This document shows, in pieces, positions 27,385 to 36,615 of a DNA stretch of 64,000 nucleotides. Each line of letters starts with the position of its first letter. The first letter of the stretch is position 1. The notes beneath the pieces are model-generated. The model saw only the letters and a list, made by a program, of their open reading frames with translations. It did no database searches and was not told where the DNA came from. The position numbers and the translations under genes were made by a program. This DNA comes from Methanoculleus caldifontis (GTDB lineage: Archaea > Halobacteriota > Methanomicrobia > Methanomicrobiales > Methanoculleaceae), in NCBI RefSeq assembly GCF_032842345.1, contig NZ_WBKO01000001.1:186001-250000 (forward strand). Direction: 5' to 3'.

Positions 27385-28305
27385 TTACACGGTCTCGTCG
27401 AGGATCCGCCGCATATCGAGGACGAGATCTTTGCTCTCGGAGTCGAGCGCGACCAGCCTGAGATCCTCTGCCGAACGGACCCCGATGCCGAGTTCGGCGG
27501 CCCGGGCGATCTGGTCCGCCTCAAAGATCCGGCCTCCCATCACCTCCGGCGTCGAGCCGTAGAGCCGGAGGAGGGCGATCCCGGCGGCGTCGAGGGCTAT
27601 GCGGTCGGTGCTCGCGAGGATGACGTTCGGGGCGATGCGCTCGCCCCGCTCGGGCCCCCCCTTCGAGAACCCCTCCGTCGCGTCCATGACGGCGAGGTCG
27701 CAGGGAACGAACCGGTTGATCTCGGCGACCATCCTCCTCTGGTGCGGCGACGAGTGGAGTTCCGCCATGTAGTTGTAGCCGGTCGCGGGGTCCCGCGCCG
27801 CCACGGCCCCGACCGTGTTCTTCAGGGAGAGGGAGACATGCCCGCCGAAACGGTGAGTCTTCAAGCAGCAGGTCTGGATCACCGCATCCGCCTCCGAAAA
27901 GACCCGGGCGACCAGGAATCCCCGCTCCCAGTGGAGCCCGTCCGGCGGGACCGCCTCCCACCCTTCAGGGCCGAGATCGTCGAGCACCGCCACCTCCGCC
28001 CCCGCCCGGCCTGCAAGATCGACAGCGCCCCGGTTCTTCAGCACCGCGGCGGTCTTTCCCATCCCGCTCCGCTCGCCGAGCAGGACCGACCGGGCACCGG
28101 CATCGCGGATCCGGCCGAGGAGTGCTTCCAGCATCTCGGGGTGGGTCGTCGCGGGGAACGGGTCGTCGCTGTTGAAGTTCGCCTTGACCGCGACCGCCTT
28201 TCCGTCGAGCGAGGGCAACCCCGCCTCGCTCCAGAGCGCCTTCGCGGCGTGATCGCGATCGGATGCCTCGACGATGTAGACTTCAGATGCCGCTGGAGAT
28301 GCCAT
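27385..28305 (-). CDS. DUF362 domain protein
   Basis: A 306-residue DUF362 protein. Recognisable features are VAVKANFNSDDPFPATTHP, QTCCLKTHRFGGHVSLSLKN and VMDATEGFSKGGP in successive thirds. No C-terminal ferredoxin domain is present, unlike longer family members. The biochemical role is unknown. The start at 28305 is placed by conservation (EVYIVEA just inside) and by a TATA box 22-31 bases upstream; the open frame continues upstream to 28668 only because the DNA is very GC-rich. Convergent with mntP (3-base gap). Confidence 0.82.
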   Translation of the reverse strand: MASPAASEVYIVEASDRDHAAKALWSEAGLPSLDGKAVAVKANFNSDDPFPATTHPEMLEALLGRIRDAGARSVLLGERSGMGKTAAVLKNRGAVDLAGRAGAEVAVLDDLGPEGWEAVPPDGLHWERGFLVARVFSEADAVIQTCCLKTHRFGGHVSLSLKNTVGAVAARDPATGYNYMAELHSSPHQRRMVAEINRFVPCDLAVMDATEGFSKGGPERGERIAPNVILASTDRIALDAAGIALLRLYGSTPEVMGGRIFEADQIARAAELGIGVRSAEDLRLVALDSESKDLVLDMRRILDETV

Positions 28306-28748
28306 GCGCGCAGAGTGCCCCGCCAAGATATAAAAACTGAACGCTGCCCGGCCCGTATCATGCCCCGATGCAGCAAACGCGGCTGGCGCAAGGGATTTGC
28401 ACTTCCACGGAGAGGAGAGCCGGGGCCGCGGGTCCCGCCGGCCCTCCTCCCCCGTGGAGCGCGGGAGGGCGGGCAGGGATGGTACGGGAAACGGCGCCCT
28501 GCGGGGGGAGAGAGGACCGCAGACCGGCACCGGCGCACCCGCCATCCCGGACGCGCAGGAGATCGAACGCCGCAGAAAGGCGCGACCCGGACGCCACATT
28601 CGACACGTATAAGAGCACACCGAGCGCAATACGTAGTAAAACCTCAGGACATCGTAGAGACCGCGCATCCGGCGTGGAATACTTTCGGAGGTGCCCGGCG
28701 CAGGTCGGGCGCCCCCGAAGGGTAGAAGGTTATGAGGCTATTACAACC
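28306..28748. other. 443-base GC-rich intergenic region
   Basis: Between the divergent DUF362 and zinc-ribbon genes. It holds the minus-strand TATA box of the DUF362 gene at 28327-28336 and a possible plus-strand box ACGTATAAG at 28607-28615. The central 28380-28600 part is very GC-rich with several possible hairpins, but I found no convincing protein, tRNA, RNase P or SRP RNA signature. Confidence 0.5.
28327..28336 (-). promoter_or_regulatory. TATA box of the DUF362 gene
   Basis: The minus strand reads TTTTTATATC at 22-31 bases before the ATG at 28305; no ribosome binding site is visible, so the message is probably leaderless. Confidence 0.5.
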
Positions 28749-29204
28749 ATGACTTCCAGAATGCATACCCCCCACACCACCTGTCCGAGCTGCCATGAAG
28801 AGGTCTTCCTGGACGAACTCGTGGGCGGGCGCTGCCCCCTCTGTGGGTATTCCCTCGATGAAGATGACGGGACGTGCAGCGAATACGAGGAGACCCTCGA
28901 ACGCTCCGACCTGGGATGGATGATCTTCCAGCTCTTCGTCTTCAAGCGGTTCTGCAACAGGGGAGCAAGCCCGTTCCAGGTCATGCAGGTCCTCTCCCGG
29001 TACGAGGAGCTCACCCAGTGCAACCCCGCCGACGCGGAGACGATGCAGTTCTCTCTGGAAGTTCCCATGAGCCGCTGGGAGCGGCTGGTCCCGAAACGGT
29101 GCGCAAAATGCGGCCGGATATTCTTCTCCGGCGGAAAAGCGGTGATCTCCGGGGACATCTCGTCCCCCGACCACCCAAAAACGTATACCTGCCCGTCCTG
29201 CTGA
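28749..29204 (+). CDS. Double zinc-ribbon protein, function unknown
   Basis: A 151-residue protein with zinc-ribbon Cys pairs at both ends: CPSCHEE and CPLCGYS in the first 40 residues, and CAKCGRIF with a C-terminal CPSC at the very end. The middle is helical (LGWMIFQLFVFKRF). The four pairs suggest two zinc sites. I do not recognise a named family; similar proteins are annotated as hypothetical in Methanomicrobiales. ATG 28749 is used; a second ATG at 28761 is possible. Convergent with proS (gap 1 base). Confidence 0.75.
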   Translation: MTSRMHTPHTTCPSCHEEVFLDELVGGRCPLCGYSLDEDDGTCSEYEETLERSDLGWMIFQLFVFKRFCNRGASPFQVMQVLSRYEELTQCNPADAETMQFSLEVPMSRWERLVPKRCAKCGRIFFSGGKAVISGDISSPDHPKTYTCPSC

Positions 29205-29205
29205 A

Positions 29206-30639
29206 TCAGTAGGTCCGGGCGACGAGAGCCGACGTGCCCTTCCCGCCACAGGCGATGCACGGGCCGTCCGAGACGGTGATCAGGTCCGAACGGATATCGG
29301 ACCCGAGGATGCTCGCATCCACCGCCGCCTCGATCTTTTCTGCACACTCCTGCGACCCGCACCAGTGAACGACCGCAACGCCTGTCTTCACCGCTGCCGC
29401 GGCCTCCTCGAGCGTCGCCGCAACGACGATCTTATCGGCCATCGCCTGGTGCGCCGCCCGGCCCATCTCTTCGCCGAACTCTGCAAGGACGGAGTTGACT
29501 CCCTCGACGACGCCGCGGCGATCGAGCGTGATCTTTTTGCCCGTCCGGGTGACGGCGACGACCGTGTTCGCGTCGATGTCGCGGGGCCCGATCTCGACCC
29601 GGAGCGGGACGCCACGCATCTCCCAGTGGTAGTACTTCGCGCCCGGCCGCATATCCCGGTCGTCCAGTTTCACGGCGAAGCGAGCGTTCCGGAGCTCTTC
29701 CTCGAGTCCCTTCGCCGCCGCGAGCACCTCGTCGCGCCGCTTCCCGACGATGATCGGGACGATGACGACCTCGATCGGCGCAACCTCCGGCGGCAGCACG
29801 AGCCCTTTATCGTCGCCGTGGATGCTTATGACGGCCGCGATCGACCGCTCGGAGATCCCGTAGCAGGTCTGATAGGCGTACTGCCGCTCCCCGTTCGCGT
29901 CCTCATAGGTGATATCGTAGGTGCGGGAGAAGTGGTCGCCGAGCATGTGCGCCGTCCCGATCTGGAGCGTCTTTCCATCGGGCATGATGGTGTCGACCGC
30001 GATGGTGTAGTCGGCTCCGGGGAACTTGTCCCAGTTCGGGCGGCGGGAGATGATCACCGGCACCCGGAGGCTGTCGTAGAACTCCTTGTAGAGGTCGAGC
30101 GCGACCTCGACCTGGGCCGCCGCCTCCTCCCATGTCGCGTGGACGGTGTGCGCCTCCTTAAACGACGTGATCTCCCGGAGACGGATGAGCGGGCGGGTGT
30201 GCTTCGTCTCGTAGCGGAACGTATTGACGATCTGGTAGAGTTTCAGGGGCAGGTCCGTGTGGGACCGGATCCAGAGCGAGTACATCGGGTAGATGGCGGT
30301 CTCGCTCGTGGGGCGGAGGGCGAGCGGCACGTCGAGCTCGCTCGTGCCGCCGTGAGTGACCCAGTAGACCTCGTCCTCGAAGCCCTTGATGTGCTCGGCC
30401 TCCTTCATGAACTCGGTCTTGGGGATCAGGAGAGGGAACATCGTCTCGGCGTGGTCGCGGTCCATCAGGTCCCGCAGTATCCCGTATGCACGTTTCCTGA
30501 TGCCGAACCCGTGGGGATACCAGACGTAGAGCCCCTTGACCGGGTAGCGGACGTCCATGATCTCGGCTCGCCAGAGAACCTCGTTGTACCACTCGGAAAA
30601 ACTCTCTTTCCGGGGAAGTACGCCTGTATCTTCTTCCAT
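29206..30639 (-). CDS. proS: Prolyl-tRNA synthetase (archaeal/eukaryotic type)
   Basis: A 477-residue class II synthetase. Motif 1 region, [21 protein letters not shown] (split across ~112-132), motif 2 with [16 protein letters not shown], and HIS-class anticodon-binding domain are visible. The C-terminal zinc-binding-type extension is shown by [11 protein letters not shown] and a final GPCIACGG-K segment ending in VARTY, typical of the archaeal type. GAGGTACG upstream of the ATG at 30639 supports the start. Confidence 0.95.
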   Translation of the reverse strand: MEEDTGVLPRKESFSEWYNEVLWRAEIMDVRYPVKGLYVWYPHGFGIRKRAYGILRDLMDRDHAETMFPLLIPKTEFMKEAEHIKGFEDEVYWVTHGGTSELDVPLALRPTSETAIYPMYSLWIRSHTDLPLKLYQIVNTFRYETKHTRPLIRLREITSFKEAHTVHATWEEAAAQVEVALDLYKEFYDSLRVPVIISRRPNWDKFPGADYTIAVDTIMPDGKTLQIGTAHMLGDHFSRTYDITYEDANGERQYAYQTCYGISERSIAAVISIHGDDKGLVLPPEVAPIEVVIVPIIVGKRRDEVLAAAKGLEEELRNARFAVKLDDRDMRPGAKYYHWEMRGVPLRVEIGPRDIDANTVVAVTRTGKKITLDRRGVVEGVNSVLAEFGEEMGRAAHQAMADKIVVAATLEEAAAAVKTGVAVVHWCGSQECAEKIEAAVDASILGSDIRSDLITVSDGPCIACGGKGTSALVARTY

Positions 30640-30672
30640 CCGTCTCGTACCTCAAAAATTGTGACTATTGCC

Positions 30673-31239
30673 CTAAGCTATCATACTTAGGACTGCCGGC
30701 GTAATAAATGCCTCCACGACCGCCGCAAGCACGAGGAGAGGGACGACCGTCCGGAGAAAGAGGCCGGCGAGAGGCACCGCCCGACCGGCGGCGTCGCCCC
30801 TCCCGTACCACTCGGCGAGGAGTTCCTTCCCGAGGAGGAGGCCGAGACCCCCTGCGACGAGGAAGGCGGGGATCTCGAAGATCCCGTGCGGTGCGAGCGC
30901 CGCAGCGATGTAGAGGAGACCGTGCTCCTGCCGGACGACCTCCGTCACCATGCCGATCAGGAGCCCGTTGACCGCGAGGACGAGCCCCGTGACCACGCCG
31001 AACGACGCTCCCCCGAGGAAGAGGATGAGACAGACGCCGAGGTTATTCAGGAAGAGTTTCCCCGCAAGGACCGCCGCGGAGTCGGAGAGGAGGCCGGCCA
31101 CGACCTCCTCGCTGAAGAGAGTCATCATCTCCGCACCGATCGAGGGATTACCGGCCACGACGGCGACGCCGATCCCGACCGAGACGGCAAAGACCGCAGC
31201 CGCAAAGACCGCGGCCCGGAGGGGTGAGTCCTCAGACAT
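30673..31239 (-). CDS. SpoIIM-family (stage II sporulation protein M-like) membrane protein
   Basis: A 188-residue integral membrane protein with about five helices. The family's APHGIFEIPAFLVAGGLG segment is visible in the middle. Archaeal members are not sporulation factors; role unknown. It overlaps the upstream DUF63 gene by 8 bases, a pairing that suggests a shared membrane function. Confidence 0.85.
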   Translation of the reverse strand: MSEDSPLRAAVFAAAVFAVSVGIGVAVVAGNPSIGAEMMTLFSEEVVAGLLSDSAAVLAGKLFLNNLGVCLILFLGGASFGVVTGLVLAVNGLLIGMVTEVVRQEHGLLYIAAALAPHGIFEIPAFLVAGGLGLLLGKELLAEWYGRGDAAGRAVPLAGLFLRTVVPLLVLAAVVEAFITPAVLSMIA

Positions 31240-32077
31240 GGAGCACCATCCGCATCAGGCCCCGGATCCCGGGCGCCATGCCGACGACGATCATGGCGAG
31301 GAGGATGAGGTGCCAGAGCCCCGAATTCCCCTCCCGCCGGTACAGCTCGAGGACGTAGATTGCAGGGAGGAGGACTGCGATCTTGAGGAGGAACATCGAG
31401 AACGCGGTCCCGGTCGCCTCGATCAGGGCGCCGCCCACGACGTGCTGCTCCACATACTGAATGGGGTGGATGTCGATACCGTAACTGGTCGCGCTCGCGT
31501 CGAGCAGGTGCCCGAAGATGAGGAGTTTGTAGAGGATGTTCGAGGCGTAATCCCACTTCAGCACGTAGACCAGGAACGCCCAGAAGGCAACCGACGTGAC
31601 CGTGGCGAGGACGAGGATGATGGCGAGGACGTCGAGCGCGATCGTCGACTCGGTGAGGCCGAACCAGACGAGTGCCGCTCCGGAGAGGAGGCAGGCGACG
31701 ATGCCCGCTCCCCCGTAGACCCGGCTGTAGCGGGCGACCAGCCCCGCGTTCTCCGCGAGTTTCCCGGTGAAGAGGGCGATCGCCGCAATCGCGAAGATCG
31801 TGAAGAAGATCAGGGGCGTGATCAGGAGAAACCGGAGATCGGAGGTGATCATCCCGGTATCCTCGACGACTCTGAGGAGGCCGCCGAGAACGACGAAGGG
31901 GAGGGTCGCGAGGACAAGCTCGCCGTCGACGGCGATCCTGTACCGCTGGAGCCCCCGGTAGACGAGATAGACCGCAACGATGAGGATCAGGGCATAGGTC
32001 AGCGTATCGACAAGCGTATACGCCTCACCGTAACGGATGGGATCGATGTAGTATTTGTAGAGGAACTCCCTAATCAT
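31232..32077 (-). CDS. DUF63 family membrane protein
   Basis: A 281-residue protein with about seven or eight hydrophobic helices, opening with IREFLYKYYIDPIRYGEAY. Family segments GGLLRVVEDTGMI and LLIFGHLLDASATSYGID are visible. DUF63 proteins are archaeal and uncharacterised. It is divergent from egsA with a gap of 11 bases, so promoters overlap coding regions or both genes start near their promoters inside neighbouring genes. Confidence 0.88.
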   Translation of the reverse strand: MIREFLYKYYIDPIRYGEAYTLVDTLTYALILIVAVYLVYRGLQRYRIAVDGELVLATLPFVVLGGLLRVVEDTGMITSDLRFLLITPLIFFTIFAIAAIALFTGKLAENAGLVARYSRVYGGAGIVACLLSGAALVWFGLTESTIALDVLAIILVLATVTSVAFWAFLVYVLKWDYASNILYKLLIFGHLLDASATSYGIDIHPIQYVEQHVVGGALIEATGTAFSMFLLKIAVLLPAIYVLELYRREGNSGLWHLILLAMIVVGMAPGIRGLMRMVLHV

Positions 32078-32088
32078 TACTGATCTGA

Positions 32089-33171
32089 ATGAGCGCAGAC
32101 GGCATAAACCTACTCAGAGCCAAGGTCTTCGACAAATCGAAGTGGATGCAGCTCCCCCGCGACGTCGTCATCGGTCACGGCGTCATCGAGCAGATCCCTG
32201 CGGTCTGTGAGGACCTCTCCCTTGGTGACTCTGCGCTCGTCATCACCGGCGATAAAACACGGGACATCGCGGGGAAGAGGGTCGAGGCCCTCCTTGCCGC
32301 CTCCTACGACGTCACGACGTTTGCCGCCGGAGGCGGCGACCCCTTCGAGACGATCAAGAAGGCCGAGGCCGCAGCGGCAGAGGCCGCGTTCGTCATCGGC
32401 GTCGGCGGAGGCCGGGTCATCGATATGGCGAAGATCGCCTCCTACAACACCGACCGCCACTTCATCAGCGTCCCGACCGCCGCATCCCACGACGGCATCG
32501 CCTCGTCGAGGGCCTCGGTCCCGACCGCCGACGGGAACGTTTCGCTCGCGGCGGAACCGCCGGTCGCCGTCATCGCCGATACCGCCGTCATCGCATCGGC
32601 ACCCCACCGGCTGCTCGCGGCCGGGTGTGCGGATATCATGGCAAACTATACGGCGATCCTCGACTGGGAACTCTCCCACCGCCTCAGGGGGGAGCCGCTC
32701 TCGGAGTACGCGCTGACGCTCTCGCGGATGACCGCCGAGATCCTCTTTAAGAACGCCGACCTCATCAAACCACACTCCGAGGAGAGCGCCTGGATCGTGA
32801 CGAAAGCGCTGGTCTCCTCAGGCGTCGCGATGAGCATCGCGGGGTCGTCGCGGCCCGGGAGCGGCGGCGAACACAAGTTCTCCCACGCACTGGACCGGCT
32901 CGCCCCGGAGAAGGGCCTGCACGGGGAGAAGTGCGGTATCGGGGCGATCATCACGATGTATCTCCACGGCGGGGACTGGAGAGGGATCCGGGATTCGTTG
33001 AAGAAGGTCGGTGCGCCGACCACCCCTGCCGGGATCGGCGTCGACGACGAGACGGCCGTGGAGGCGCTGCTCGCCGCCCGGACGATCCGACCGGAACGGT
33101 TTACGATCCTCGACATGGGGTTGACGAGGGAGTCCGCACGGGACCTCGTGAAGATGCTCTACCGGGAGTGA
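32089..33171 (+). CDS. egsA: sn-glycerol-1-phosphate dehydrogenase
   Basis: A 360-residue iron/zinc-type dehydrogenase that reduces dihydroxyacetone phosphate to sn-glycerol-1-phosphate, the stereochemically archaeal lipid backbone. Visible features are the GVGGGRVIDMAKIAS cofactor segment, SVPTAASHDGIASSRAS, GCADIMANY, and metal-binding His in EHKFSHAL and HGEKCGIG. The length is as expected (~350). It is 6 bases upstream of the UPF0179 gene and probably co-transcribed with it. Confidence 0.95.
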   Translation: MSADGINLLRAKVFDKSKWMQLPRDVVIGHGVIEQIPAVCEDLSLGDSALVITGDKTRDIAGKRVEALLAASYDVTTFAAGGGDPFETIKKAEAAAAEAAFVIGVGGGRVIDMAKIASYNTDRHFISVPTAASHDGIASSRASVPTADGNVSLAAEPPVAVIADTAVIASAPHRLLAAGCADIMANYTAILDWELSHRLRGEPLSEYALTLSRMTAEILFKNADLIKPHSEESAWIVTKALVSSGVAMSIAGSSRPGSGGEHKFSHALDRLAPEKGLHGEKCGIGAIITMYLHGGDWRGIRDSLKKVGAPTTPAGIGVDDETAVEALLAARTIRPERFTILDMGLTRESARDLVKMLYRE

Positions 33172-33177
33172 GACGAG

Positions 33178-33630
33178 ATGGCAAAAGAGAAGACAAAGGT
33201 GACGCTGATCGGGTCGACGCTCGCAAAGGTCGGGCTCGAGTTCATCTACGAGGGAAGCGCCTGCACGGAGTGCGAGGGCTGCAGGGTGCGTAAGACCTGC
33301 CACAACCTGCAACCGGGCAGGAAATACCAGGTCGTCGCGATCCGGACCAACACCCGGCACGACTGCCCGGTCCACCACGGGGCGGCGGTCGCGGTCGACG
33401 TTGCGGAGGCGGCGATCGTAGCGCTGATCGGCGCCGATATGGCGATCGCGAACTCGAGGATCAGTTACGAGTTCTCGTGCCCCCGGACGGGCTGCCGGAG
33501 TTACCGGCTCTGCCGCCCCGACGGCATCATCGAGGGGGCGAAGTACGTCATCGGCGAGGTCCTCGGCAACGCTCCCGACGTCTGCGAACGGGGCCGGCCG
33601 CTGAAACTGGTGGAACTGCGGCCGGTCTGA
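33178..33630 (+). CDS. UPF0179 family cysteine-rich protein
   Basis: A 150-residue archaeal protein of UPF0179. It carries nine or more cysteines, including CTECEGCRVRKTC near residues 29-41, HDCPVH near 62-65, FSCPRTGCRSYRLC, and DVCERG near the end. Such content suggests a metal or Fe-S protein, but the function is unknown. Six bases after egsA, likely the same transcript. Confidence 0.9.
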   Translation: MAKEKTKVTLIGSTLAKVGLEFIYEGSACTECEGCRVRKTCHNLQPGRKYQVVAIRTNTRHDCPVHHGAAVAVDVAEAAIVALIGADMAIANSRISYEFSCPRTGCRSYRLCRPDGIIEGAKYVIGEVLGNAPDVCERGRPLKLVELRPV

Positions 33631-33698
33631 GGCTGCTGCATAGGACCTTATCCCTGCACGGTTATCTCATGCGAGGCCGGCATGGGCATTGACACTCT

Positions 33699-33810
33699 CC
33701 TTCGCGGCTTCGCGGCTTCGCGTGAGGTACTCGTCTGGAGAGTGACACGGCCTCACGCGAAGAGCGCGAAGAGGAGTTACAGCATCCAGTCACCGAACTT
33801 CGCGTCCTCG
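33699..33810. repeat. Dispersed inverted repeat, CGCGAAGC family (copy B, rearranged arms)
   Basis: The block begins with the right-arm sequence TTCGCGGCTTCGCGTGAG, then has CCTCACGCGAAGAGCGCGAA and a GAGTTACAG-N-GAACTTCGCG tail like copy D. The arm order is inside-out compared with copies A and D. It lies between the convergent UPF0179 and ADP-ribosylglycohydrolase genes. Confidence 0.7.
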
Positions 33811-33829
33811 TTGTATGACAATTAGAGCA

Positions 33830-34702
33830 TTACGGCCTGCTTGCCGCCCAGAGCCTGCCGGCAAGGTCGATGAGTTCCTCCCGGCCCTGGAGCGCCGCGA
33901 GCCACGACTCCGGAATCGCCCCGCACCCGAAACGCGCCCCGGCAAGGGCGCCGGCGATCGCCCCGACGGTATCGGCGTCGCCGCCGAGGTTGACGGCCGT
34001 GACCACCGCATCACGAAACGACGTGGCCTCCATAAAGACCCTGACGGCGCAGTGAGTGGCGAGGACGGCGTCGAGCGAAGGCACGAGGGGGTGCGCCCGA
34101 TAGTCGTCGAGCAGTCCCCGGAGTTCGGGGTCGCGGCATGCGGCGAGTGCCCGGCCGAACGCCGTTTCTGCCTCCTCCCCACGGCAGAGCCCGCCGACCA
34201 TCCGGTTGACGAACGCCGAGGCCTCGCCGGCGACGGGGTCGAAGTGGGTGACGCGGGATGCGGCGAGGCTCGCCTCGCGCACCTCCTCGGGCGGGTAGAA
34301 GATCCCGATAGGGATCCCGCGCATCACGCTCCCGTTGCTCCGGCTCGCACCCTTCGCCTCGTGCACCATCTGCGCAGCGGCCGCAGGCGCGACACCCCCC
34401 TCGATCAGGTCGAGGACCGCCCGCGACGTCGGCCCGAAGAACTGCGGGGCGGTGTGATATGCGCGGACCAGCCGGCGGGAAAAATCGTCCGGATCGAACC
34501 CCCCGCACCGCACCAGGGTCTCCGCGAGAGCCGACGCCTGGAGGGTGTCGTCCGTATACCGCCCCGGCGCGGTGTTGTGAACGCCGCCTCCGGACATCTC
34601 CGTTACGGCAACCGGCCTCGGAGGAAGACCTTCCAGGGGCGCGCCCATGGCGTCCCCGATAGCGAGCCCGATAAACGCTCCGACCGCCCGCACCTTCTGC
34701 AT
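33830..34702 (-). CDS. ADP-ribosylglycohydrolase family protein
   Basis: A 290-residue ARH/DraG-fold protein. The metal-site motifs are intact: GLAIGDAMGAPLEG (12-25), GRYTDDT near residue 47, and the C-terminal NLGGDADTVGAIAGALAGA. Members remove ADP-ribose from proteins or small molecules. No partner ADP-ribosyltransferase gene is near. The start at 34702 has GGTGATC eight bases upstream. Divergent from the UPF0058 gene. Confidence 0.9.
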   Translation of the reverse strand: MQKVRAVGAFIGLAIGDAMGAPLEGLPPRPVAVTEMSGGGVHNTAPGRYTDDTLQASALAETLVRCGGFDPDDFSRRLVRAYHTAPQFFGPTSRAVLDLIEGGVAPAAAAQMVHEAKGASRSNGSVMRGIPIGIFYPPEEVREASLAASRVTHFDPVAGEASAFVNRMVGGLCRGEEAETAFGRALAACRDPELRGLLDDYRAHPLVPSLDAVLATHCAVRVFMEATSFRDAVVTAVNLGGDADTVGAIAGALAGARFGCGAIPESWLAALQGREELIDLAGRLWAASRP

Positions 34703-34722
34703 ATAAAAAAGATCACCAACAA

Positions 34723-34732
34723 ATTATATTTA
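34723..34732 (+). promoter_or_regulatory. TATA box of the UPF0058 gene; SD at 34761-34767
   Basis: ATTATATTTA lies ~40 bases before the GTG at 34771. AGGTGAT (34761-34767) is a strong archaeal ribosome binding site that fixes the GTG start. Confidence 0.5.
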
Positions 34733-34770
34733 CCCGCGGACAGTAGTATTCTTCGAGGAAAGGTGATATT

Positions 34771-35037
34771 GTGCAAAAGGAAGAGTTGCTCCATCTACAC
34801 ATGCTATTAGTCCACATTAGAAAGTACTACGAAAGCACCACAGGCGAGGACGTCACGACCGACCAGTACAATACTCTCCGCATCTCACCCGTCCACATCC
34901 ATAAGAATAAGGTGACGCACAAAAAAGCCATCCTGACCCTCGGAAACGAGATCGTCCAGCACATCCGCACGAACCACAACCCATACATCGAATACCACGC
35001 CGATTTTTCGTCCGAACAGATTGCAACCGAACATTAA
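34771..35037 (+). CDS. UPF0058 family small protein
   Basis: An 88-residue archaeal protein matching UPF0058: short, helical, His-rich (LHLHMLLVHIRKYYES at the start; ISPVHIHKNKVTHKKAI in the middle). Function unknown. It starts with GTG following a strong Shine-Dalgarno and ends 3 bases before the elp3 start, so it may be the first gene of the elp3-priS-GINS run. Confidence 0.88.
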   Translation: MQKEELLHLHMLLVHIRKYYESTTGEDVTTDQYNTLRISPVHIHKNKVTHKKAILTLGNEIVQHIRTNHNPYIEYHADFSSEQIATEH

Positions 35038-35040
35038 ACG

Positions 35041-36615
35041 ATGAACGATACCGATACCTGCCGGGAGATCATCTCCCGCATCCTTTCTATGAAGCCGGAC
35101 CCTGCCGGCGTTCAGAAGATTAAACTCGAGGTCTGCCGGGCCTACAGCGCCAACATGCCCAAAAACTCGGCCGTCCTTGCCGCAGCCACGCCGGAGGAGC
35201 GCACGCTTCTCCGGCCGCTTCTGCTCGTCAAGCCTACCCGGACCATCTCCGGGGTGGCGCCCGTCGCGGTGATGACCTCTCCCCATCCCTGCCCCCACGG
35301 GAAGTGCCTCCCCTGCCCCGGCGGGCCGGAGCACCCCTTTGCGTCTCCCCAGAGTTACACGGGAGAGGAGCCGGCGGCGCTCCGGGCCCGCGAACACGCG
35401 TTCGACCCCTACGCCCAGGTGCAGGCACGGCTCGCCCAGTTCGAGATGCTCGGCCACCACGTCGACAAGGCGGAGCTGATCGTGATGGGCGGGACGATGA
35501 CCGCCCGGCCGATCGAATACCAAGAGTGGTTCGTCGGGGCCGCCGTCCAGGCGATGAACGACTACCCCCGCGCGGGCATCCCTCAGGAGAGACCCGATCT
35601 CGACGCGGTCTTTGCCGCGAACGAGTCCTCGAGGGTCCGGTGCGTCGCCACCACCTTCGAGACGAGGCCGGACTGGTGCCGCGAGGAGCACATACACCGG
35701 ATGCTCGCGATGGGCGTGACGAAGGTGGAGCTCGGCTTCCAGCACGTGGACGACCGGATCCTCGACTACAACCGGCGGGGCCACGCGGTCGCGGACTCGG
35801 CGGCGGCAAACTGCCTTCTGCGGGACGCCGGGCTGAAGGTGGGGTTCCACGTGATGCCGAATCTCCCCGGCGCGAGCATGGCGGACGACCGGCGGATGTT
35901 TGAAGAACTCTTTTCCGATCCGCGGTTCCGGCCGGACTTCCTGAAGATCTACCCGACCCTGGTGACGCCGGGCTCGGAGATCGAGGCCCTCTGGGAACGG
36001 GAGGAGTACCGGCCCTACACCGAGGAGGAACTGATAGACCTTGTGGCCTACGCCAAATCGCTCCTCCCGGAGTACGTCCGCCTCCAGCGGATCCAGCGCG
36101 ACATCCCGGCAAAACTGATCGTCGCGGGCTCGCGCCACAGCAACTTCCGGCAGCTTGCCGAGGGGCGCCTCCATTCGCAGGGGCTCCGGTGCAGGTGTAT
36201 CCGGTGCCGCGAGGTGGGAAGGACGGTCGCGCCGGAGGAGGCTTCGATCTCGACCCTGGCCTACGAGGCCTGCGGCGGCGAGGAGCGGTTCATCCAGGCG
36301 GGCTCCGGGGACACCCTCGTCGGGTTCGCCCGGCTCCGGTTCCCCCACCGGCCCTTCCGGAGCGAGCTTGAGGGCGCCGCGCTCCTGCGCGAGCTCCACG
36401 TCTACGGGGGCGTGGTCCCCCTCAACGCGCAGGCAGGAGCCGACGAGTGGCAGCACCGCAGTTTCGGCGTCCGGCTCCTTTCTGCCGCCGAGGAGGAGAC
36501 CCTTGAGCAGGGCTACCGGCGGCTCGCGGTGATGAGCGGTGTCGGGGTGCGGCCCTACTACAGGAAACAGGGATATGAACGAGTGGGCCCATATATGATC
36601 AAGACGTTTCCATGA
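35041..36615 (+). CDS. elp3: Elp3-family tRNA uridine-34 modification enzyme (radical SAM + acetyltransferase)
   Basis: A 524-residue archaeal Elp3. The radical-SAM cluster ligands are C84, C89 and C92 (PCPHGKCLPCPGG), with MGGTMTARP and ELGFQHVDDRILDYNRRGH downstream. The C-terminal third is the GNAT acetyltransferase domain ending in GVRPYYRKQGYERVG, with zinc-type Cys at CRCIRCREVG between the two. Elp3 alone in archaea makes 5-carboxymethyluridine at the wobble position of tRNA. It overlaps priS by ATGA. Confidence 0.95.
   Translation: MNDTDTCREIISRILSMKPDPAGVQKIKLEVCRAYSANMPKNSAVLAAATPEERTLLRPLLLVKPTRTISGVAPVAVMTSPHPCPHGKCLPCPGGPEHPFASPQSYTGEEPAALRAREHAFDPYAQVQARLAQFEMLGHHVDKAELIVMGGTMTARPIEYQEWFVGAAVQAMNDYPRAGIPQERPDLDAVFAANESSRVRCVATTFETRPDWCREEHIHRMLAMGVTKVELGFQHVDDRILDYNRRGHAVADSAAANCLLRDAGLKVGFHVMPNLPGASMADDRRMFEELFSDPRFRPDFLKIYPTLVTPGSEIEALWEREEYRPYTEEELIDLVAYAKSLLPEYVRLQRIQRDIPAKLIVAGSRHSNFRQLAEGRLHSQGLRCRCIRCREVGRTVAPEEASISTLAYEACGGEERFIQAGSGDTLVGFARLRFPHRPFRSELEGAALLRELHVYGGVVPLNAQAGADEWQHRSFGVRLLSAAEEETLEQGYRRLAVMSGVGVRPYYRKQGYERVGPYMIKTFP

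Noticed and set aside
28306-28668. Long N-terminal extension of the DUF362 gene
   Set aside because: Open only because of GC-rich DNA; a TATA box lies just before the ATG at 28305.
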